From positions 806,001-870,000 of the forward strand of contig NZ_JAEMNV010000003.1 of the NCBI RefSeq assembly GCF_016482825.1: DNA of 64,000 nucleotides, given 5' to 3'. The notes beneath the pieces are model-generated. The model was given only the letters and a program-made list of their open reading frames with translations, did not search any database and was not told the origin of the DNA. Shown piece by piece: positions 24,661 through 33,475 of this stretch (position 1 is the stretch's first letter; the number at the start of each line of letters is the position of its first letter). The translations under genes and the position numbers were made by a program. This DNA comes from Antrihabitans stalagmiti. GTDB taxonomy: Bacteria; Actinomycetota; Actinomycetes; Mycobacteriales; Mycobacteriaceae.

Positions 24661-24700
24661 AGGCCGGTTCACCCAGGCCAGAACACGGAGCTGATACGAG

Positions 24701-25561
24701 ATGGCGAACTTCATCGCTGCGGAGTCCGCTCGGATGCTTCGCGGCATCGCGGGCGTGCTTTCGCCCGCCTCCGTAGCAACCGAGACGTCCCCCACTCCGT
24801 CGTCGGAGTATCGGATCGACGACCTCGCTCGCGTCGCCGGTGTCAGCGTCCGCAATGTACGCGTGTATCAGGACCGTGGACTGCTTCCGCCGCCACGCCG
24901 CGAGGGCCGCACCGGGTGGTACAACGAGGCGCACCTGTCACGACTCAAGGTCATCAACCGAATGTTGGACCGCGGGTACACGTTCGCGACGATCAGTGAG
25001 CTGCTGACAGCAGCACAGTTCGGTATGCGCGTCGAAGAGATTCTCGATACCGACCGCGTTGAGGTCCGCCCGTCCGGGACCGTCGAATCGGGTCGGCTGG
25101 GTGCCGACGAGCTGCGTGAGCTGATCGGCACCGAGGACTACGACGCCAATCTCGATCGTGCGCTGGCCAGCGGGCTGCTCAAGCGTGAGGGTCAGTCGTT
25201 CCGGATCGCCAATCCACGCTTGGTCGAAGCCACCGAGCTGTTGCTGAACGCCGGAGTTCCGTTGCCCGACATTCTCGACAACGCGGCCGTCGTACGGCTC
25301 GACTTGCGCGACGTCGCGAACCGTTTTGTGAACTTGGTCACAGACCAATATCTAGCTCCCGACGGTCCGGCTTTCGAACTCGACGCTACCGCAATCGCAA
25401 GCCTGTCCGAGCTGATCAACAAGGGCCGAGCATTGGTGCACGACGTCGTGCATTCGCTGCTGGTCGACGTGATGGACGAGGCGATAGTCGCCGCGCTCGA
25501 ATCGGTCGCTGAAACGATGTCCGGCTCCGAGACGACAGAGAACACAACTGCCGCAGGCTGA
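24701..25561 (+). CDS. MerR family transcriptional regulator
   Basis: A 286-residue regulator. After about 35 variable residues comes the MerR winged HTH (YRIDDLARVAGVSVRNVRVYQDRGLLPPP, then HLSRLKVINRMLDRGYTFATI). The C-terminal 150 residues are helical and have no metal-binding cysteines, so an organic ligand rather than a metal is likely. It shares an operon with the diiron oxygenase. It may activate the long-spacer promoter at 23643. Confidence 0.85.
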   Translation: MANFIAAESARMLRGIAGVLSPASVATETSPTPSSEYRIDDLARVAGVSVRNVRVYQDRGLLPPPRREGRTGWYNEAHLSRLKVINRMLDRGYTFATISELLTAAQFGMRVEEILDTDRVEVRPSGTVESGRLGADELRELIGTEDYDANLDRALASGLLKREGQSFRIANPRLVEATELLLNAGVPLPDILDNAAVVRLDLRDVANRFVNLVTDQYLAPDGPAFELDATAIASLSELINKGRALVHDVVHSLLVDVMDEAIVAALESVAETMSGSETTENTTAAG

Positions 25562-25571
25562 TTTGCATCAG

Positions 25572-25609
25572 TGCTAGCGGTAGCAAGCAGCGCGCAAGCA
25601 CGCTAATGT
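25572..25609 (+). promoter_or_regulatory. Candidate promoter of the alpha/beta hydrolase gene
   Basis: TAGCAA (25581-25586), 17 bases and TAATGT (25604-25609) could form a promoter. The inverted repeat TGCTA-GCGG-TAGCA (25572-25585) overlaps its -35. Moderate to weak evidence. Confidence 0.35.
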
Positions 25610-25634
25610 GGGCTGCAACACAAAGGAGTGTGAA

Positions 25635-26696
25635 GTGACCGTTACTCGACGGAAGTATGCGCGTAACTTGGCGATGCCCGGCATTCGTGCCGATGCAGTC
25701 GAAGCATTACGAGGGCTGACCACACGGCGCGACCCCACCGATCGTGAGTGGGACAACGAACTGTTGCGGAACCCGAGCATCGAACCCGAGATCGTCACGC
25801 TCGTCACCGAAGACGGCGCCAAGCTCCGCGTTCACGCATACGGCCCCGCCAATGCCGAGCCGATCGTTCTGATCCACGGCTGGACCTGCCGCATCGAGTA
25901 CTGGAACCCGCAGATCAACGCGTTGGCAGGCAAGTATCGCGTCATTGCCTACGATCACCGCGGGCACGGCCACAGCACGCTCGGAAAGCGCAAGCTCGAC
26001 GTGGACGTACTCGCAGACGATCTTGCTGCTGTCCTCGCGGCCACGGTTTCCCCTCGCAAGAAGGCCCTCCTCGTCGGGCACAGCATGGGTGGCATGAGCA
26101 TCATGGCCTGGGCAGGCCGGCATCCGAAGCAGGTCACGCAGTACGCGAGCGGCGTCATGCTCACCAGCACCGGTGCTGATCGCCTCGTCGCGAACACCAC
26201 CGTCGTCCCCCTCCCCGCAGCCATCACGAAGGTCCCCGATCTGCTCGGGCGCGCGGTTCTCGGCGCTCCTGTCCCGCTCGCGCCACTCGCCACGGTCGCT
26301 CGTCCGGTATTCCGCGCGCGCATCATGTCGGCGTCCTCGACCAAGGAACAGGTCGAGTTCTGCCAGCGCATCGTGTTCGCATGCAAGGGTCGCGCTCGCG
26401 GCAAGTGGGGCCTCGCCCTCGCATCGCTCGACGTCTCGGCCGCGCTGAGCAATTTGACCGTCCCGACCACCGTCATCGGTGGCGAGTTCGACAACCTCAC
26501 CCCGCCGAGCCACTCCCGCAAACTTGCCGACGCGCTCACGATGCACGGCGCGCTCGATCGGCTGGTCATCCTGCCGAACGTCGGGCACATGAGCAACATC
26601 GAGGCAATCGAGGAATTCAACGCCGAAATCGTGCGGATGCGTTCGCTGTCGAAGCGCCGCAAATCGCGTCGGTCGGTTACCGCGGTCGCGGGCTGA
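25635..26696 (+). CDS. Alpha/beta hydrolase
   Basis: A 353-residue hydrolase. Oxyanion region LIHGWTCRIEYW, then YDHRGHGHS, nucleophile GHSMGG, acid Asp in GGEFDNLTP and the histidine in LPNVGHMSNIE. Such enzymes are often lipases, epoxide hydrolases or C-C hydrolases; the substrate is not clear. The GTG at 25635 is placed seven bases after AAAGGAG. The N-terminal 60 residues before the fold are basic and may contact membranes. A strong terminator follows. Confidence 0.84.
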   Translation: MTVTRRKYARNLAMPGIRADAVEALRGLTTRRDPTDREWDNELLRNPSIEPEIVTLVTEDGAKLRVHAYGPANAEPIVLIHGWTCRIEYWNPQINALAGKYRVIAYDHRGHGHSTLGKRKLDVDVLADDLAAVLAATVSPRKKALLVGHSMGGMSIMAWAGRHPKQVTQYASGVMLTSTGADRLVANTTVVPLPAAITKVPDLLGRAVLGAPVPLAPLATVARPVFRARIMSASSTKEQVEFCQRIVFACKGRARGKWGLALASLDVSAALSNLTVPTTVIGGEFDNLTPPSHSRKLADALTMHGALDRLVILPNVGHMSNIEAIEEFNAEIVRMRSLSKRRKSRRSVTAVAG

Positions 26697-26717
26697 CGCT
26701 CTACTTTCTCGCTCGGA

Positions 26718-26757
26718 CGGTCGTCTTCACTCCAGTCAGCTGAAGACGACCGTTTTT
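26718..26757 (+). terminator. Intrinsic terminator after the hydrolase gene
   Basis: CGGTCGTCTTC and GAAGACGACCG form a perfect 11-bp stem with a 13-base loop, followed by TTTTT. Its right arm overlaps the last codons of the convergent purU gene. Confidence 0.85.
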
Positions 26758-27623
26758 CCGCCGTGCACGAGTACGCGGTCCTCGAGATGCCAGCGCAGGC
26801 CGCGTGCCAACACCAGCTTTTCGATGTCACGGCCCTGCCGGACGAAGTCGCGGACCTCGTCGGCATGGTCTACGCGAATCACGTCCTGCTCGAGGATGGG
26901 TCCGGCGTCGAGTTCGGCCGTCACGTAGTGGCAGGTTGCGCCGATCAACTTCACCCCGCGCGCGAATGCTTGGTGGTACGGCCGGGCGCCGACGAACGAC
27001 GGCAGGAAGCTGTGGTGAATGTTGATAGCTTTGCCGGTCCAGTGCTCACACAACTCCGCGGGTAGCACCTGCATGAAACGGGCTAGGACGACGGCGTCGG
27101 GATTGTGAGCGTCGACGAGTTCGCGTACTTCGTCGAATGCGGGACCACGCTCGGCGGGGTCGCGGGCGAACGGGACGTGGTGAAACCGCACGCCGTGAGC
27201 TTCGACGACACGCTGTAGGTCAGTGTGGTTGCCGATCACGGCTTCGATCGTCGCCGGCAACTCCCCGCCTGCCGCTCTGCCGAGCAGGTCGTGCAGGCAG
27301 TGTCCCTCCTTGCTCACAAGCAGCACAACACGTTTCGGGGTGCCGGAATCGTGGACCGACCAATCCGTCTCCGGACCGAACTCGGCTGCGACGCCCGCGA
27401 ACTTGGCACGAAACGCGTCGACGCCGTCTGCGACCGACGATGCACGAATCGCTTGGCGAGTGAAAAACCACCCCGTTGCCGCGTCGGCGTGATACCCGGC
27501 TTCGACGATCGATCCACCGTTTTCGGCGATGAATCCAGTGATGCGGGCGACGATGCCGACACTGTCGGGACAGCCGAGGGTCAGGACGATACGACGGTCG
27601 TCGTGAAGTGCGGGCACGCTCAT
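26736..27623 (-). CDS. purU: Formyltetrahydrofolate deformylase
   Basis: A 295-residue PurU: an N-terminal ACT domain (about 10-90, LTLGCPDSVGIVARITGF) and a formyltransferase-like hydrolase domain with INIHHSFLPSF and the GATCHYVTAELDAGPI signature. It splits 10-formyl-THF to formate and THF, balancing one-carbon pools. The ATG at 27623 begins the ACT domain; the upstream frame is antisense to the neighbouring methyltransferase and is discarded. The last codons are shared with the right arm of the terminator of the convergent hydrolase gene. Confidence 0.9.
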   Translation of the reverse strand: MSVPALHDDRRIVLTLGCPDSVGIVARITGFIAENGGSIVEAGYHADAATGWFFTRQAIRASSVADGVDAFRAKFAGVAAEFGPETDWSVHDSGTPKRVVLLVSKEGHCLHDLLGRAAGGELPATIEAVIGNHTDLQRVVEAHGVRFHHVPFARDPAERGPAFDEVRELVDAHNPDAVVLARFMQVLPAELCEHWTGKAINIHHSFLPSFVGARPYHQAFARGVKLIGATCHYVTAELDAGPILEQDVIRVDHADEVRDFVRQGRDIEKLVLARGLRWHLEDRVLVHGGKTVVFS

Positions 27624-27649
27624 GGGCGACAGTCTCTCAGGTGGTCGAA

Positions 27650-28501
27650 TCACCTGGTGACGACGGCCGTTGCGATCAACGTGCCCGCGTCGATCGTGTG
27701 AATGCCACGGTCGGTGACCAGCTCGAAGAAATCCGAACGGATCTGCTCGATCGCCACGTCGTCCAATTTGGCAAGTGGCGCGCGGAACCCGCTGCCCAGC
27801 ACCAGGTTCCAACAAAACTCCTCCGTTGCGGGGAGCAGATTCGACAGCTCGGTGACCTGGATCGATTCGGTGCCGAACCCGCCGAGCCACGCCGCGAGTT
27901 TGTCGGCGGTATCGAGCCGCGCACCTGCTTCGCGAGCGGTTTCGATGCCGCGCGTGCGTGGCGCTGCCTGTCCCTGCGCGAGTTCGGGATGGCGGCGTCC
28001 GAGTACCTCGAAATACGTGGCGGCGATCTCGGCGAATGCCTTCTCACGCCACACCGCGAGCCCGACCCGGCCACCGGTCCGGACGAGGCGAAGCAACCTG
28101 GCGAAAGCGGAATCCATATGGGGGAGGAAGAACACTCCGTACGAACTGGAGAGCGCGTCGTAGCCCGCCGCGGGAACGCCGCTCGGTGGTTCCCAGGTAG
28201 TTGCGTCAGCGGCCACGAAATCGACGTTCTGAAACGCCCATGCCGATGCCGTCAGGCGACCTTCCTCGAGCAGATCCTCGGCAAGGTCGATCCCGTGTAC
28301 CCGTCCGGTCGGACCCACCGCAGCCGCCGCAGGCAGCGCGGACGTGCCGGTTCCGCAGCAGACGTCGAGGACGACGTCGCCTGGTCGATGACGCATCGCG
28401 AAAGCGAGGGACTGCCCGGCCGGACCCCACAGCAGCGGTGTGATCTTGGTGAAATCCGAACGGGTCGAATTGAACAGAGTCCGGTACTCGGCGCTGGTCA
28501 T
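27650..28501 (-). CDS. Class I SAM-dependent methyltransferase
   Basis: A 283-residue methyltransferase. Motif I is VVLDVCCGTGTSALPAA at about 43-59, followed by GIDLAEDLLEEGR and DALSSSYGVFFLPHM (methyltransferase-11/25 type) and VRTGGRVGLAVW. The methyl acceptor is unknown. It lies 26 bases upstream of purU on the same strand and 10 bases downstream of an acetyltransferase gene, so the three may be cotranscribed. Confidence 0.85.
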   Translation of the reverse strand: MTSAEYRTLFNSTRSDFTKITPLLWGPAGQSLAFAMRHRPGDVVLDVCCGTGTSALPAAAAVGPTGRVHGIDLAEDLLEEGRLTASAWAFQNVDFVAADATTWEPPSGVPAAGYDALSSSYGVFFLPHMDSAFARLLRLVRTGGRVGLAVWREKAFAEIAATYFEVLGRRHPELAQGQAAPRTRGIETAREAGARLDTADKLAAWLGGFGTESIQVTELSNLLPATEEFCWNLVLGSGFRAPLAKLDDVAIEQIRSDFFELVTDRGIHTIDAGTLIATAVVTR

Positions 28502-28511
28502 ACGCCCGAAT

Positions 28512-29024
28512 CTACAGTTCTAGGAAAGGTGCGGCGTAGCGAAATTCGCCCGTGATCGCCGGGTCGTAGCGAGCAAGTGTGCGGACCTGGAAATGCGACG
28601 ACCACTCGGGGTCCGGCGGTGTGATTCCGACGTCGGCTGCAGGCACGAAACCGAAGCGCGGGTAGTAGTCGAGGTGGCCGAGCAGACCGACGAGCGGAAC
28701 GTCGAGAGCATCTGCTGCGCCGAGCACCGCGTGCATCAGCGCGGCACCGATTCCTGCGCCCTGCACGTCGCTTGCTACGCCGATCGGACCGAGCGCTGCG
28801 ACCCTGTGGTTGCCGACGGTGGCGTGGGTGAGAAGAACGTGGCCGACGACGTCGCCGTCGACATCGGCGACCATCGACAGTTCGGGAATCCAGCTCGGGT
28901 CGGCACGGAGTTGCGTGACGAGAGTGGCTTCGGCTGGTTCTCCGCCGTCGGGAGTGACGAAAGCACTGCGATGAACGGCGGCTATGGCGTCGGTGTCGGC
29001 GAAGGTTTCGCGGCGAATCAGCAC
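28512..29024 (-). CDS. GNAT family N-acetyltransferase
   Basis: A 170-residue acetyltransferase of the YhbS-like GNAT group. The acetyl-CoA motif A is [20 protein letters not shown] (about 77-96), preceded by [24 protein letters not shown] is the motif-B region typical of YhbS. The acceptor is unknown. It is first in a minus-strand group with a methyltransferase and purU and is divergent from deoC. Confidence 0.86.
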   Translation of the reverse strand: MLIRRETFADTDAIAAVHRSAFVTPDGGEPAEATLVTQLRADPSWIPELSMVADVDGDVVGHVLLTHATVGNHRVAALGPIGVASDVQGAGIGAALMHAVLGAADALDVPLVGLLGHLDYYPRFGFVPAADVGITPPDPEWSSHFQVRTLARYDPAITGEFRYAAPFLEL

Positions 29025-29101
29025 ACCGCGCAGTCTGCTCGTTGTCGGCAGGTCCAGGCAACTCGAAAGGACCGCGCACAGTATGTGACAGGCTCATCGG
29101 C

Positions 29102-29788
29102 ATGTCCGATGCAAAGTCCGGCGGAATCGCCGGTGCACTGACCCGCGCGAGCGTTGCCGCCATGATCGATCACACCCTGCTCAAGCCCGAAGCGACGACG
29201 GTCGACGTTGCAGCACTTGTCGCCGAGGCTCAGGAGCTGGGTGTCCTTGCGGTGTGTGTGTCGCCGTCGATGCTGCCGATCAAGGCAGAGAGCTTGCTCG
29301 TCGCCGCGGTCGCAGGCTTTCCGTCCGGCAAACATCACTCCCTTGTGAAGGCTGCCGAGGCGCGTCTTGCGGTCGAACTCGGAGCGGTCGAGATCGACAT
29401 GGTGATCGATGTCGGCGCTGCTGTTGCCGGCGATTTCGGCGCTGTACTCACCGATGTGCTCACCGTTCGCGAAGCCGTCGAACCGAGCACGGTACTCAAG
29501 GTGATCATCGAATCAGCCGCATTGACCGACCAGGCGATCGTCGGATCATGCAGGGCCGCAGTGCGAGCGGGAGCGAACTTCGTCAAGACCTCCACCGGTT
29601 TTCATCCCGCGGGCGGGGCAAGCGTTCACGCCGTGCGGCTGATGGCAGAGACCGTTGGCACGCACGCAGGTGTCAAAGCGAGCGGTGGCATTCGGACGGC
29701 CGAGGCTGCCCGTCAGCTGATCGAAGCCGGCGCGACGAGGCTCGGTCTGTCGGCCTCGCGCGCCGTGCTCGATGGTTTTCCCGCCTAG
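29102..29788 (+). CDS. deoC: Deoxyribose-phosphate aldolase
   Basis: A 228-residue DeoC that cleaves 2-deoxyribose-5-phosphate to acetaldehyde and glyceraldehyde-3-phosphate in deoxynucleoside catabolism. The Schiff-base lysine is Lys162 (FVKTSTGF); the proton-relay Asp103 (IDMVIDVG) and Lys192 (VKASGGIR) are present. ATG at 29102 is the natural start. In M. tuberculosis deoC also follows the hbhA cluster; here about 5.5 kb of other genes lie between. Confidence 0.93.
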   Translation: MSDAKSGGIAGALTRASVAAMIDHTLLKPEATTVDVAALVAEAQELGVLAVCVSPSMLPIKAESLLVAAVAGFPSGKHHSLVKAAEARLAVELGAVEIDMVIDVGAAVAGDFGAVLTDVLTVREAVEPSTVLKVIIESAALTDQAIVGSCRAAVRAGANFVKTSTGFHPAGGASVHAVRLMAETVGTHAGVKASGGIRTAEAARQLIEAGATRLGLSASRAVLDGFPA

Positions 29789-29790
29789 CG

Positions 29791-29830
29791 CAGCGGTCTC
29801 CCGATCAGCTCAGCGGTCTCCCGTTCAGCT
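29791..29830. repeat. 20-bp tandem duplication
   Basis: Two adjacent 20-bp copies (29791-29810 and 29811-29830) differ at one base. The second copy contains the stop codon of the DUF2993 gene; the first lies between it and deoC, so the duplication placed an alternative stop downstream. Confidence 0.8.
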
Positions 29831-30547
29831 CAGTACGCCGCAGCTGTCGGCACCCGACTGCGGCGGTGGCATCACGAACTTCTCGCCGGCTAGGGACATG
29901 TGGATACCCTCGTCGGTGACCTCCAGCGACTTCGGCTTCATGCCGAGCGGGTAGGCCTGCAGGCTGTCGGAGATCACTTTGACCACACCGTCGACGAGAT
30001 CGGTCGGCAGTCCGATCCCGAGGACCTGCGCCTGCATGGTGTCCACCTGAACCACGTCGCCGACGATGCGGGGCTTGACGGTCAGGGTCGCGAGTCCACC
30101 TGGTCCGACCGCGAAGAGCAGCGTGCCGTCGCTTTCGCTCGAGCGGACACCGGAGATCAGACCACCCATCAACTGCTCGGACATGGTCGTCTGGATTCCC
30201 GCCGTCGGCCATTCGATGTCGGCGGACGAACTGCCGATCGTTCCGCTGCTCTGCGCCGATTCGGAGACGACCACGTCGTTCACCCGGGCGTGGACCTCCA
30301 TGTCCTTCGCAGGTCCGAAGGCGGAATCGTCGCTGTCGACGGTCACGTAGGGGACCTTCTTGTCGATCAGTTGCAGCAGCATCGGTTTGACGCTGAGCCC
30401 GATGTCCACCTGCGTGCCGAGTTGGCTTTCGAACTGTTGGGACATGCATTTCTTCGCGGTGTGCCGCGCGATGACCTCACCTGCGATCAGTGCGGCAACC
30501 AACGCGGCGACTACCAACGTCGATATCAGTACGGCCTTGTTTCGCAT
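29825..30547 (-). CDS. DUF2993 (LmeA-like) membrane-anchored protein
   Basis: A 240-residue protein: one N-terminal membrane helix (about 5-26, AVLISTLVVAALVAALIAG) and a DUF2993 periplasmic domain (QFESQLGTQVDIGLSVKPMLLQLIDKKVP). The family includes mycobacterial LmeA, needed for lipomannan elongation; others are uncharacterised. The ATG at 30547 has GGAGA upstream; a 52-codon upstream extension is discarded. The position next to deoC corresponds to Rv0479c in mycobacteria, from memory. Confidence 0.8.
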   Translation of the reverse strand: MRNKAVLISTLVVAALVAALIAGEVIARHTAKKCMSQQFESQLGTQVDIGLSVKPMLLQLIDKKVPYVTVDSDDSAFGPAKDMEVHARVNDVVVSESAQSSGTIGSSSADIEWPTAGIQTTMSEQLMGGLISGVRSSESDGTLLFAVGPGGLATLTVKPRIVGDVVQVDTMQAQVLGIGLPTDLVDGVVKVISDSLQAYPLGMKPKSLEVTDEGIHMSLAGEKFVMPPPQSGADSCGVLS

Positions 30548-30668
30548 CAGCCGATTCTCCACGAACTTTCTTACCCAACTCTGTGAAGACTGTGTGCTGG
30601 GTTTGTGACGGGCGACACAAGCTGGGCGATCGCCGCAGTTGTCGCGCATTCGTGGCAGGGTTGCGCAC

Positions 30669-32183
30669 ATGATGAGCAAGGCCGAGGAACCGCGCACCGG
30701 CATTGCGCTCCCATCGACATTCCGCGGTCGAAGTTCGACGGAGTTTGCGCGGGCCGTGCTCGCCGACGCCGTTCGTTCCTACGACGCGGATCTGGCGCAG
30801 GCCATCGAGTCCTCCCGGCAATGGCGGTCGCAGTACCCGGGTGCGTTCCGGGCGTTGACGGCGTTGAGTGCATCGTCGCCGACCTGTGCGGTCGGCATAG
30901 CCGGTGCGGGTCTGCGCCGAGCCAACGCCCTCGCCCGGTATCTAGCGGGCGACGGCACGGACACTGTGCTCGCCGACGACGCGTGGCGAGCCGAAACCAC
31001 GACGTTCACCTCGCAGGTCGTTCGCGGGTCAGCCGAGCCGGTCACCGAATTGCGGGTCCCGTTCGGCGATACCGTCCTCAGCGGCGCAGCGTTGCGCGCG
31101 AAACTGGTCGACTGGCGTAACCGTGGAATCGTCGAGCCGAGCTTCGTCGCGGCGCTCGAACGCGTCGTCGACAATCCGAAGTGGCTCGCGTTGCCCGGGC
31201 ATCAGGTCGTCGTTGTGGGTGCGGACTCCGAAATGGGTCCGTACTCGATGCTCACGCAGTGGGGTGCAGACGTGCTTGCCGTCGATCTACCGGACGCTGC
31301 ACGGTGGAACTCGATCACTGCGCGGGCAGAGGCCGGTGCGGGATCGGTGACGTATCCGTTCGGTCCAGCAGGCGCGGGTGCGGATGTGCGTCGAGACTTC
31401 GGCGGGTTGCTCGAGTGGATCTACGCCAACACCAGCAAGCGCAAGAAGCTGGTCTTCGGCATGTACGCCTACGCGGACGGTCGGGCACATGTCGAGGTGA
31501 CACTGGCGACCGACCTCATCGCGGCCGACCTGCTCGCCAACCGAAGCAACGTGACGCTCGCGTATCTGGCGACCCCGACCGACTGCTACGCGGTCAAGGC
31601 CGACGTGATGGCCGAGGCGCGGCGTCGCTGGGCGAGCAGAGGTGCGAAAGGTCCGCTGGAGGATGTTCTTCGCTTCACGTCGCGGTCGGCGTTGTTTCGG
31701 CCGAACTATCTCGACGAGGTCGTCGACTTCGAAGGTAATCACTGGGGCCTCGCGGATACGCAGATCCGCATTCAAGGGCCGAATTATGCTCTGGCAAAAC
31801 GACTTCAACGGTGGCGAGGCATCGTGACGCGCGCCTCGGGCGCGAACGTGTCGTTCAACGTTGCGCCCGCATCGTGGACGGAATCGGTCACCAAGAATCA
31901 ATTCCTCGCGAGCGCCTATCACGGTGCGAAGAGGTTCGGGGTCGAGATCTTCGAGCCGCAGACTGCGTCGGCGCTGCTCGCAGCGAAGCTGGTGCACGAC
32001 GTGTTCGTCCCCGCTGCGGTCGATGCGAAGGACAACCCTGTCGAACTGTTCTACGAAGGTGCCGCTCACGGCGGTCTATGGCGCCTGCCGTTCGAGCCGG
32101 GGTCGGCGTTGGGCCTTGCGACGGCGGTCGGCGCCTTGAGCAATCGGCCGCGATTTCTGGAGAGGCGGCTCCGCCGCTCGTGA
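30669..32183 (+). CDS. Uncharacterised 504-residue protein with Rossmann-like core
   Basis: I do not recognise this family. The protein is soluble. A segment at about 173-200 (HQVVVVGADSEMGPYSMLTQW, then ADVLAVDLPD) looks like a nucleotide- or SAM-binding Rossmann motif; basic stretches KRKKLV and repeated Arg-rich segments follow. The region after 350 has NFRP-like FRPNYLDEVVDFEGNHWG. ATG at 30669 or 30672 (both in frame). The last residues (RRLRRS) and the TGA come from palindrome copy C, so the natural C-terminus may have been changed by the repeat. Divergent from the DUF2993 gene. Confidence 0.7.
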   Translation: MMSKAEEPRTGIALPSTFRGRSSTEFARAVLADAVRSYDADLAQAIESSRQWRSQYPGAFRALTALSASSPTCAVGIAGAGLRRANALARYLAGDGTDTVLADDAWRAETTTFTSQVVRGSAEPVTELRVPFGDTVLSGAALRAKLVDWRNRGIVEPSFVAALERVVDNPKWLALPGHQVVVVGADSEMGPYSMLTQWGADVLAVDLPDAARWNSITARAEAGAGSVTYPFGPAGAGADVRRDFGGLLEWIYANTSKRKKLVFGMYAYADGRAHVEVTLATDLIAADLLANRSNVTLAYLATPTDCYAVKADVMAEARRRWASRGAKGPLEDVLRFTSRSALFRPNYLDEVVDFEGNHWGLADTQIRIQGPNYALAKRLQRWRGIVTRASGANVSFNVAPASWTESVTKNQFLASAYHGAKRFGVEIFEPQTASALLAAKLVHDVFVPAAVDAKDNPVELFYEGAAHGGLWRLPFEPGSALGLATAVGALSNRPRFLERRLRRS

Positions 32184-32207
32184 GTCCTTTTGGTGGTCAG
32201 GCCCTCC
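32162..32207. repeat. Intergenic palindrome family, copy C, left part
   Basis: GGCGGCTCCGCCGCTCGTGA followed by GTCCTTTTGGTGGTCAGG and CCCTCC is the left half of the palindrome. The right half is found 1.2 kb away at 33442, so an IS30 element has split the repeat. Confidence 0.8.
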
Positions 32208-33441
32208 TTGGGTTCATGCGGTCGACGCAACATCGCTGATCATTGAGGGGTGTTGACGAAGATGCTTGGTGTTGGACGGTGGCCGTGGATCGAGAGTGCG
32301 GTTCGGTATCGATTCTGGGATTTGCGGGGTTCGGGGGTGTCGGTACCCGACGCTGCCAGTTCCGTCGGTGTCGGTGTCACGACCGCGCAGAAATGGGTAC
32401 GGGAGCACGGTGGTGTGCGTCCACGACCACCGAGCCCACCCTCGGGGCGCTATCTCAGCGTCGCAGAGCGTGAAGTGATCTATGAGATGCGGATCGCCGG
32501 TGCGACGATGCGGGCCATCGCTGCGGTGTTGGGCCGGGCGCCGTCGACGGTCAGTCGCGAGCTCAAACGCAACAGCGACTACCTGGCGAAGTATCGTCCG
32601 CATGCTGCGGAGCGGGCAGCGCGGTTGCGGGCTCGCCGCCCCAAGCCGGCCAAACTGGCCGTCAACGCTGCACTGCGCGAACAGGTGCAGAAACTGTTGA
32701 CAGACAAGTTGTCCCCGGAGCAGATCTCGGCCACTCTGAAGCAGACCTATCCGGACTGCTCGGAGATGCACGTGTCCTACGAAACGATCTACCAGTCGCT
32801 GTATGTGCAGGCCCGGGGTGGCCTCAAACGTGAACTGGTGCAGCATCTTCGGACCGGGCGTGCGCTGCGCAAGGTGCAGCGTCGCAGCGATGAGCGGCGC
32901 GGGCGGATTCCGGACATGGTCAACATTTCCCAGCGGCCGGCCGAGGTCGCTGATCGCGCGGTGCCCGGGCATTGGGAGGGTGACCTGATCATCGGCAAGA
33001 ACAACGGGTCCGCGATCGGGACGCTGGTGGAACGGACAACGCGGTTCGTCATGCTGTTGCCGTTGCAGGACGGGTTCGACGCGATCGCGGTGCGTGATGC
33101 GATGATCGCCGCCGTCGCAGAGTTGCCTGCGGCGTTGAAGAAGTCCGTGACCTGGGATCCAGGACGGGAAATGTCGCGTCACGCCGAGATCACCATGGCC
33201 ACAGCGATGCAGGTGTACTTCTGCGATCCGCACAGCCCGTGGCAGCGGGGCACCAACGAAAACACCAACGGATTGCTGCGTCAGTACTTCCCGAAAGGCA
33301 CAACGCTGTCCGTGCACTCGGTCGAGCGCTTGCGTGAGGTGGCTCTCCAACTCAACCAACGCCCACGCAAGACACTCGACTGGCAGACTCCACAGGAAAG
33401 ACTCAACAAATTGCTAGATGTTGCGTCCACCGCGTGAATTC
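32208..33441 (+). mobile_element. IS30-family insertion sequence
   Basis: About 1.23 kb with one transposase gene. Terminal inverted repeats of 22 bases are visible at 32213-32234 and 33417-33438 (20 of 22 match; TTCATGCGGTCGACGCAACATC at the left). GCCCTCC occurs on both sides (32201-32207 and 33442-33448) and is a candidate target duplication, but IS30 elements usually make 2-3 bp duplications and the repeats do not reach its edges exactly, so the ends are uncertain by a few bases. It interrupts palindrome copy C and appears intact. Confidence 0.85.
32250..33437 (+). CDS. IS30-family transposase
   Basis: A 395-residue DDE transposase. Two N-terminal HTH regions (about 12-50 and 70-105, the latter RAIAAVLGRAPSTVSRELKRN, the IS30 signature) precede the catalytic core Asp245 (HWEGDLIIG), Asp303 (TWDPGREM) and Glu337 (TNENTNG), giving DD(33)E spacing. 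GTG at 32250 or ATG at 32262 (behind GAGGGG) may be the start. The C-terminal residues are encoded within the right inverted repeat. No frameshift or stop is present, so it could be active. Confidence 0.93.
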   Translation: MLTKMLGVGRWPWIESAVRYRFWDLRGSGVSVPDAASSVGVGVTTAQKWVREHGGVRPRPPSPPSGRYLSVAEREVIYEMRIAGATMRAIAAVLGRAPSTVSRELKRNSDYLAKYRPHAAERAARLRARRPKPAKLAVNAALREQVQKLLTDKLSPEQISATLKQTYPDCSEMHVSYETIYQSLYVQARGGLKRELVQHLRTGRALRKVQRRSDERRGRIPDMVNISQRPAEVADRAVPGHWEGDLIIGKNNGSAIGTLVERTTRFVMLLPLQDGFDAIAVRDAMIAAVAELPAALKKSVTWDPGREMSRHAEITMATAMQVYFCDPHSPWQRGTNENTNGLLRQYFPKGTTLSVHSVERLREVALQLNQRPRKTLDWQTPQERLNKLLDVASTA

Positions 33442-33475
33442 GCCCTCCGAAAAGACGCACGAGCGGCGAAGCCGC
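33442..33475. repeat. Intergenic palindrome family, copy C, right part
   Basis: CCCTCCGAAAAGACGCACGAG followed by GCGGCGAAGCCGCC is the right half of the palindrome split by the IS30 element. It ends exactly at the stop codon of the convergent response regulator gene. Confidence 0.8.

Noticed and set aside
32214-33359. Minus-strand open frame across the IS30 element
   Set aside because: Antisense to the transposase with DD(33)E motifs; no protein family visible.
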